Shown: positions 57,145 through 64,000 of the stretch, piece after piece
Position numbering within the stretch: position 1 is the stretch's first letter
Layout of the letters: the number at the start of each line of letters is the position of its first letter
Source: Spodoptera frugiperda
Lineage: Eukaryota; Arthropoda; Insecta; Lepidoptera; Noctuidae
Length of the DNA: 64,000 nt
Direction of reading: 5' to 3'
NCBI RefSeq assembly: GCF_023101765.2
Contig: NC_064239.1
Location: 11,552,315 to 11,616,314 of the forward strand
Made by a program: the position numbers and the translations under genes
Notes under the pieces: model-generated
Told to the model about the DNA's origin: nothing
The model's input: the letters and a program-made list of their open reading frames with translations, nothing else
Databases searched by the model: none

Positions 57145-57825
57145 TTATTGAACATTTGACACGAAGACAATCACCACAACACCACACCTCGCGAATTTAC
57201 GCCTTATTTATTTTCCCGTAAATTGACGACATCAAGATGTTACTTGTCAATATCAAAACTGTCATAATGTTTGTTACGTTTCGTTACTCGCGTTTTACAA
57301 TTTACATTTCTAGCCATTTCATTAATGAAAAAAATCTTATCGTATTATTTTATTTGGTTGCATAAAGAACTCATACATACCTAATACCTTAATAAAATTT
57401 AACTGCACTAGTATATATGGGAACGCCCCAGGCAAAACCTAGTTTTTCTTTTCATTTATTTGATCTATTCCGAAATATGAAGGTATATTTCTATGGAGTC
57501 CCTGTAATTTTGAATTCTGCTTTATATTCGTTATCAATAAAGCACTAATATTTAAACCGGCTGGTTTAGAACTTAGTAAGTAGGTAGCATTTGGATCTAA
57601 TATTGCAATGTAGATAGACATGAATATTATGTGTAGGTACAGAAAACCTTCAAGACAAATATATTTTAATTAAACTAATTAGGGCAGCAATACGATCCAT
57701 GTTGATATCTGATATTACAATGAAACTGTTACTTATTGCCCTATACGTATTTAACAGCTTTGTTAGACTCAATTCGCTTATTTACTTCGATAAGGTCGTT
57801 GTGAATACTAGGGCGTTCTTAAACG
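57145..57825. promoter_or_regulatory. Divergent region between ELMO and spondin gene 1
   Basis: 681 bp between start codons, presumably with both promoters and 5' UTRs. No recognisable sites or repeats. Confidence 0.45.
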
Positions 57826-60800
57826 ATGACGTTATTATTTTATTTGTTCTATATTTTACTGATATTTAGATTTGCATCTGGTTTTCGATGTGATCGAAAA
57901 CCTTATGGCTCCAGTACCCAACCTTCAGAACCTGATGGTCGCTTCAAGCTGGAAATTGTAAGCATCGACAACAATGCTTATATTCCGGAACAACTTTATA
58001 CAGGTAAATAACTCAAAATCGTAAGCAACTGAATGAAAAGAGAACTTTTATCTGCATGGTTAATAAATGGTGGGTGCATATTTTTACAACAGTTACACTG
58101 TATTTCAGTTCAAATAACGGAAACCGACGGGGAGTCCCACTTTACAAGTTTCATGATCTCAGCGGAGGGCGACATCAAACCAGACCCTAGGAACCCCAGG
58201 CGATTAATAACTATGTATCCTGGTGAACTGAGACCTCAATCCACTACCACTGCCAAATACAGCGACCGATGTCTGTATTCTGTTGAACAAGCTATGGCTT
58301 CTTACAAAACATCCGTTTCGGTACGTTTCCATGTTTAAAATTTCAAATCCCTTACTAGGAAAAACTGTCCATTTTTTTAACTATGAAAATCCTTCTATCG
58401 TCTAAAACATGAATCAAAAGACGTTTTTATCACTTCGATAATTTTGTTCTTCAAAAATTTCTCTAAACAGGTATACTGGCAAGCACCCCCATCAGGCAAT
58501 GGTTGTGTCACTCTACGTGCAATGGTGGCGATCAACGATGAGGTATGGTATGAAGATGGAGTGCCTTTGACACAGAAAGTGTGTGAGGATCTAAGCCAGC
58601 CTGATGATGTGGCACCACAACTGAACCTTGAGTGTGGGATCTGTGATGAAGCTAAATATGAGGTGAGGAGGATTAATGTAAATTAAAAGTATTCATTGTA
58701 TGAGAAACTAGTAAACTTGACGAACTCCGTTTCGCCACCAATGATTCTTTGCTGAATTGTCTTTGCTATAAACCTCACGGAGCCCGAGAATTTTCCAACG
58801 AATGCAAAATCGGTTCGTGCGTTCTGCAGTTATAGCGTCAGGAAAGAAAACCCGACTTATTTTTATATAATAGATGAAGGTGGTTTTGGGTAGACTATTT
58901 ATGAACTGCTAGCTCTAAAGATTTTTGCCAATTTATTGTTAAATGCATTTGTCTAATTAATTTTCTGCAGCTGAGCTTCACCGGTATCTGGTCGCGAAAC
59001 ACCCATCCATACTTATATCCTGAGAACGACTGGCTGCCAAGGTACAGCGATCTGGTCGGAGCATCACATAACGCAGACTATATCTTGTGGATGCCCGGCA
59101 ACCTGGCGTCGGAAGGATTTCGGGATTTGGCAGAACACGCTAATTCCAGTGTTCTTGAATCTGAGATACGAGAAAAGGTATGAAACTGGTACAGTTTTCA
59201 AAATTCTATTTACAAAATTGACGGCACGGTTGGCGCGGTGGCTGGGCAACTGGCTGCCGAGCAACGTGTAGCGCGTTCGATTTCCGTACGGAACAACTCT
59301 TTGTGTGATCCACAAATTGTTGTTTCGGGTGTCATACTAGTGTGGGACAAAGTTTAAAAAAAAAACTACCTACTGAATAATGCAGTTGAAGAGAATGGTG
59401 CTATCAAGAAAAAAATGACTGATGACTAATTGTTTCTTTGCAGATTGGAGATGGAGTCAGAACTCTAATAAAAGGAAAGGGCCATGGGTACCATAAAATG
59501 TTCCTTCCAACATACTCCTTCTTCCGCGCCGATAAAGAGAACCACCTATTCTCAGCAGTCGTTGCCTTTACTCCTTCTCCTGACTGGTTTCTGGGAGTGA
59601 CCAGATTCGAACTCTGTCAAGCTGATAACACTTGGCTAAAGGAAAGAGAGCTGAATCTATTTCCATGGGATGCTGGTACTGATAGTGGCGTATCTTATGA
59701 AGTAAGTTACTATGGCCACTATGATCACTAATGCCTTGTTCAAATGACGCTAGTATTTTAGTCCAATAGCGTGTACCTAGTAGCTCTGTCTCGCTTTAAT
59801 TTTAAGACAGAAGCTACTAAATACTGGCTACTTGACTAAAATACTAGCGTTGTGTGAACAAGGCATATGTTAAATGATCGGATCAAAATATACCTGTCTC
59901 TTTTTCAGTCTCCTAATATCGTAACCTACCCTCAAGATTCGATATCTCGTGTAGAACTGAGTTCGTATGACAAAAACTCACCATTTTACGAAGTGGATAT
60001 GAAGGACATGCACCCGTTTGGCAAGTTTCACATAAAACTGATCAGAACTTACCACAGAGATTGTGAAGAAGAAACTACAGGTATGAAACTTAACTTCAAG
60101 ACAAGTTTTTGCTTTACCATCAGTGCCGGCGTTAGGGGGGGGGGGCGTGTTGGGGCGATGGCCCAGGGCGACAAATTATGGGTGACGCCAAGGTCTAAAG
60201 TTGGAGTCTCTTGCCTCTGCTAGTGCAAACCCTCAGAACTGTGCTTTACGCTCTATGCATATGCTTATTTTTTCAGCAAAAAAACTAACACTTGATATTC
60301 CTTCCCTCAAGTGGGCGCCACAATATTTTCGCCCGGGGTATCAGTGGCCCTTATGTGGCACTGTTTACCATTTGCTGATTTTCATTTGTATTATTTGTAG
60401 AAGAACCACCAGCGACTGATGCACCAGCTACGTCGGAAGAGGAACCAGCTGAGACGAGTGAGGAGGCTAAGCCGGAGCCAGAGCCATCCAGGTATCAAAC
60501 ACAACTAGATAGCGCCGAGGACGGGCGGTGAGGCTTAGTTGATGATTTGTAGAATACTAGTAGCACATTATCTACATTTCTCATCAATCAATCTCGATGA
60601 ATCCACTAATCAGATTATTTTTCATACTTCAGTGTGCCCATTTCACCTACAAATTTATTTAATCTACGCATTAACTAACTCAAATCGACAAAAAATCATC
60701 ATGTTATGTTTAGCTGTAGTTGGTTACATTATCACCAAATCATACTTTAGAAATAGCATTGTCTGAAGAAGGTGTCAAGTAATGGACATTCAGTATATGA

Positions 60801-61726
60801 TGCGAAATATGAAGGGTGGATGAAGCAACAGCCATTACAGCAACCAGTGAGTGTGCTGACAATAAATCTTTGTCACAGCGAGTCTCCTCTAGTCACCGAA
60901 GGGGAAGTGGTGACCGTAGCTCCAGAAAATTGTCCCATGTCAAAATGGCAGGATTGGAGTGCGTGTGATGGAGAATGTGAGGATGGGAAGGTTGTAGGCA
61001 TCCGATGGAGAGAGCGATATCATCTGGTGGATGGCATCCCTGTTGAGAAGTACGATCCTCATGTAAGTTTACCTTGTTGTTAATATTTTAGCTGTTCTTC
61101 TGTACGAGTTTGTTTTATGTTTAACGAGATCGAAACGTGACCGCGTTCGATGCTCTTGTTGGCCGGCTGCAATAAATCAATCAATCTGATTGGTTGAATT
61201 ATTTGTACATGCGTTGAATGCGAGCTGCATTTTGGCGGATCGGGCAGATTTTGTTTTGGAAAATAAAATTGTATCTGATGTCACATAAAGCATTAATTAA
61301 CCTCTTTTTCAAGGCAATATTCTTCTTTAACAGGCCAGGCATCATCCCAGAAAGGAAGTATCGAAATACTGCAAGGCTCACGTAGCAACCTTCGAGAAGG
61401 AAGCTTGCGAAGATGAATGCACCAATTCCGAAGAAGAGGATGATCTTACAGGTTCAAATAATTATTTACTTCTTAAACGTTTTAACTACTGGTAATTCAA
61501 TGCTTGCGCCATCTTCTATTGTAGACTAATATAAATCCATGCCTATTCCCATATCACCTTTGAGTGTATTCGGATTCGTAAGAAGAATATAGGTAAGTTT
61601 TCTCATTAATATGTAACATATATTTGTTGTTCTTTTTCAGTTGAGCGCAGAGTCATGGCACCGGTGCTTCCTGGAGGCAAGTGGCACTCAACGCGAAGAG
61701 ATTTGAAGATGAAGAATAACATCTAA
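57826..61726 (+). CDS. Spondin-like secreted protein (Reeler, Spondin_N, TSR-like)
   Basis: Exons 57826-58003, 58109-58320, 58471-58662, 58971-59177, 59444-59701, 59909-60080, 60401-60491, 60879-61062, 61334-61451, 61641-61726 join in frame to 565 residues. Spondins are extracellular matrix proteins involved in adhesion and axon guidance. The signal peptide is MTLLFYLFYILLIFRFASG. A Reeler domain (residues about 22-185) holds paired cysteines (CDRKPYG, DRCLYSVEQA). Spondin_N (about 190-405) opens YELSFTGIWSRNTHPYLYPE and includes LGVTRFELCQ. A Thr/Pro/Glu-rich linker (exon 7) follows, then one atypical thrombospondin-type repeat (CPMSKWQDWSACDGECEDGK) that keeps WxxWSxC. It is shorter than vertebrate F-spondin, which has six TSRs. 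Introns hold a SINE C copy and a MITE. An in-frame stretch before exon 8 (60772-60850) could be alternative coding, but no phase-consistent acceptor was found. Confidence 0.9.
59219..59350 (+). mobile_element. SINE family C, 3'-shortened
   Basis: GGCACGGTTGGCGCGGTGGC start, GCGCGTTCGATTTCCGTACG B-box region, then an abrupt end at AGTGTGGGACAAAG. In spondin intron 4. Confidence 0.7.
59731..59866. mobile_element. MITE of 136 bp with TIRs of about 33 bp in spondin intron
   Basis: ATGCCTTGTTCAAATGACGC..TATTTTAGTC at the left; the right end is its inverse (GACTAAAATACTAGCG .. TGAACAAGGCAT) with three or so differences. Confidence 0.8.
61090..61200. repeat. Family-H-like fragment in spondin intron
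   Basis: TGTACGAGTTTGTTTTATGT and AATCTGATTGGTTGAATTA resemble the family H end and core; heavily diverged. Confidence 0.4.
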
Positions 61727-62556
61727 ATACAGTAACAATTAATCGTACCTATTAAAGAAAACAATTTCATTATCTAATAATTATCTACATTGTATTGTGT
61801 AAGGATAATAAATACCTATTTTTATTAATTTATTTGACTTTCATTATCCCAAGATCCACTTTAGGTATTTAGTTTAAAACTGAGCTCTTGAATATCAGCC
61901 TATTTCCATTTATAGATCTCTTAAATAGCAGTAAATAGAGCTTGGTTTTCAGCTGTTTAAGTTCAACTATGGCAGCTTCTTCTCTCCATTAGCTGAAAGC
62001 AACGTTTACCTAGTGTGGTCTCCAATCCTGAACTCCAGAATACGGTTATACCAACGGTTTCATTTTTGATTCTACAGTGAGCGTGGCTGGCCCACTACCA
62101 TTCGCCCATTCGGCTTAGTCTCATCACTTTAGATTGGGGCACAAACAGGGCTAAAGCAATGAAATAGGACACCGTAATCCTGTGGTCTAAATTCTTTGTT
62201 TAAGTACTAAAAATTATGACTCAACTCAATGCAATTGCACGAGCACTGACGCAGAACAATATGTCTACTTATTAACCCTTTTCCACTTGTACCTAGAACA
62301 ATCTCGTAAAAAATAAATATTTTGAGATATAAATATCATCCTTTTGCGTCATAATGTTGATGTGTGAGCTTTATGTATATAGGGTTAAGGGTCACAGTCC
62401 TCTGGCAGCGTATTTCAGGGCGTTAATTAGTGTAAATTACGCGGGAGATGCAACAGGACCATTAGACTAATTTGTGGATGAATGGTTTAGTAACACGACG
62501 ACCTGTGACCATATGACACCTACTTCAAGTTTATTTATAAAAGGAATAAGGTGATA
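61727..62556. other. Intergenic between the two spondin genes
   Basis: Possible polyadenylation signal ATAATAAATA near 61786. The rest is AT-rich with no repeat or gene recognised. About 830 bp in all. Confidence 0.5.
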
Positions 62557-63690
62557 ATGGATATTGTTGGTGAGTTATTCTTAGTTTTTTTTTATCCTCA
62601 TTTTCGCCATACCTGAATCACTATGCCTTTTTATATCCATTGTAACCGTCTGGAATTCTTACCGGGCGTTAAGTGGGACCAGGATCTGCTTAGTTGTACA
62701 TACATCCTCAAATAAATTCGGGTTATTGTTCTACTTATCTGCAATAAGTTGGTCCTTTTTATTTTTTCATTCATTAGCTTTAAATCAGTGACTGTCTTAA
62801 ACCGAACGCTGTAGGTTATTAGTTTAAAAGATTCTTTGTTTCTACACTGACTCATTGCCTTGTAAAACAATCTTTTAGGATGTTAATGTTTCTTTCTGAT
62901 ATCTTTTTATAGGTCCCCATGTATTCCTATGTCTCATTCTACTCTTAAAAACCTGCTTCTGCCTATACGAAGTATGTGACAGACGGCCTTTAGGTACGAA
63001 CACAGATCCGTTGCCTCCCGACAACCGCTTCATGATTGACGTCTATGGCATACGAGACAACATGTACATTCCGAAAGAAGAATACGCAGGTAGGACTTGT
63101 GAGAATAAAAATATATAAAGTGTCTACAGGACAGTGGCTTAGCGTGCCTTGGCGGGGCCCCGTATAAAAAATGATTGGGGGCCCATTTTTCTTTTGGGGT
63201 GCGGGGACAATCGAATCAGCGAATCCATATTTGGAGGCCCTTATTATTTTATAGTCGTTAACTTTCCTAAAGTTGCTGCAAACTTTTGAACGCAAAGGTA
63301 CTGATTAATTGGAATTTTGTGATATGAAATAAAATATTGGGAGGGTTTTATTTTTTGCTCACGTACTTTGGGGTCCCCCCGTAACCTGGGGGCCCCGTAT
63401 AATTGATACGGCAGATACGGCGCTAGCTACGTCCCTGCTACAGGATTATCTATTCAAATGTTAATTTTATTTTAGTTCGTCTGTTTTCACGAGACGGCGT
63501 ATCTTCTTTCATCGCCTTCACAATATCCATTCGGGAGGACACGACGGAGAATAAGAACAACCCCAGGAAGCCCATCCTGCTAAGTCCTGGCAAATTGGAA
63601 CCGCTGCCGAATTCTAATAACACCAAAGTTCTTACTACTTGCAATAATACTGTCATACAGTCTGATATAACGCCGAAGACTTATGTTGAG
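62557..63690 (+). CDS. Second spondin-like gene, 5' part only (tandem paralogue)
   Basis: The window ends before the gene does. Exons seen: 62557-62569 (13 bases, MDIV), 62913-63089 and 63476-63690; splice borders and phases agree. The protein begins MDIVGPHVFLCLILLLKTC, a signal peptide, then the Reeler domain (VCDRRPLGTNTDPLPPDNRF, DNMYIPKEEYA), and YVE at the end of exon 3. The phase-1 junction after the first Reeler exon and the phase-0 end of the next are the same as in the upstream spondin gene, so the two are tandem duplicates. The tiny start exon is inferred: the frame upstream of 62913 hits a stop with no ATG, while ATGGATATTGTTG/gtgagt fits exactly. Spondin_N and any TSR should lie past 64000. 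Confidence 0.8.
63121..63440. repeat. Intronic repeat rich in GGGGCCCC motifs
   Basis: GGCGGGGCCCCGTATAAAAA near 63151 and GGGGGCCCCGTATAATTGAT near 63388 recur with CTACAGGA-type edges (63126, 63439). It looks like a dispersed element filling the second visible intron of this spondin gene. Confidence 0.5.
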
Positions 63691-63704
63691 GTAAGGTCTT
63701 TTGA

Positions 63705-63801
63705 CACATTGAACGCCGTGGTAGTCACCGGTGACCGACGTTAGCGGAGAATTTGCCTTCAACAGTTTTCTATTTGGCAATTCAATTTGGCAGTCAAAGA
63801 C
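63705..63801. mobile_element. piggyBac-like mini-element (97 bp) with TTGA flanks
   Basis: TTGA on both sides (63701-63704, 63802-63805). Ends CACATTGAACGCC and, inverted, GTCTTTGACTGCC. Interior GGTGACCGACGTTAGCGGAG is the inverse of the copy at 30224-30306. Confidence 0.7.
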
Positions 63802-64000
63802 TTGAATAATAGGTTCTTAATTTTCCTGTATTAGGTAATGGTTCAGCGGAAGAGTACTAGTATCTAGGTAGGTACCTCTTTTAGAAAAACATGCTTGCCT
63901 AAGCTGTAAACCAATTATTTGGGAAATTTTGGACATCTTATCAAACACAGTTATGTAGAATTGTAGATACTCATCCTTTTAGCCCAACCTGAATCCTTTG

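Noticed and set aside
60772..60850. Candidate extra spondin exon (HSVYDAKYEGWMKQQP) ending at a GTGAGT donor
   Set aside because: The donor leaves phase 0 while the next acceptor at 60879 needs two carried bases, and no acceptor of the right phase lies upstream. Exon 60491 joins 60879 cleanly.

Overview
This is a moth (Lepidoptera) nuclear genome window, most likely from a noctuid-like species. That placement is inferred from the gene content and from a dense load of lepidopteran-type dispersed repeats: tRNA-like SINEs, RTE and Jockey-like LINEs, Helitron-like ends closing in CTAG, and MITEs. The genes are eukaryotic, split by GT-AG introns, and lie in AT-rich, repeat-filled DNA. No prokaryotic features, rRNA, functional tRNA or CRISPR were seen.

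Layout. (1) 2.4-32.9 kb, + strand: a UDP-glucuronosyl/glycosyltransferase (UGT) locus. Two different first exons (2367-3251 and 17207-18061), each with its own start codon, signal peptide and phase-0 donor, precede one set of three downstream exons (28022-28247, 29521-29737, 32604-32886). Those downstream exons carry the UGT signature and the C-terminal membrane anchor. The 14-kb gap between the first exons holds a Jockey-like LINE, a large hairpin, a tandem array and a nearly intact RTE element with target-site duplication. (2) 35.3-37.5 kb, - strand: a two-exon KIF1-binding-protein (KIFBP) homologue. (3) 38.4-39.6 kb, - strand: an intronless MIER1-type ELM2-SANT corepressor gene. (4) 40.4-52.9 kb, + strand: an eleven-exon TMEM87A-type Golgi seven-transmembrane gene, divergent from MIER1. 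(5) 54.9-57.1 kb, - strand: an intronless ELMO/Ced-12 gene, convergent with TMEM87A. (6) 57.8-61.7 kb, + strand: a ten-exon spondin-like secreted protein (Reeler, Spondin_N, TSR-like). It is followed by a tandem paralogue starting at about 62.6 kb that runs off the window.

The genes are not one pathway. UGT is detoxification or small-molecule conjugation in the ER. KIFBP, TMEM87A and ELMO are housekeeping trafficking and cytoskeleton genes. MIER1 is nuclear. The spondins are extracellular matrix proteins. Exon joins were checked by hand for splice dinucleotides and reading phase, and each complete model gives one uninterrupted frame.

The most interesting structures are the shared-exon UGT arrangement, a perfect 97-bp plus 22-bp hairpin at 11.6-11.9 kb, a set of piggyBac-like elements sharing a TTTGAACGCC-like end and TTAA-type flanks, a nested SINE insertion with a 14-bp target-site duplication, and a SINE family whose 3' end matches the RTE LINE in the same window.
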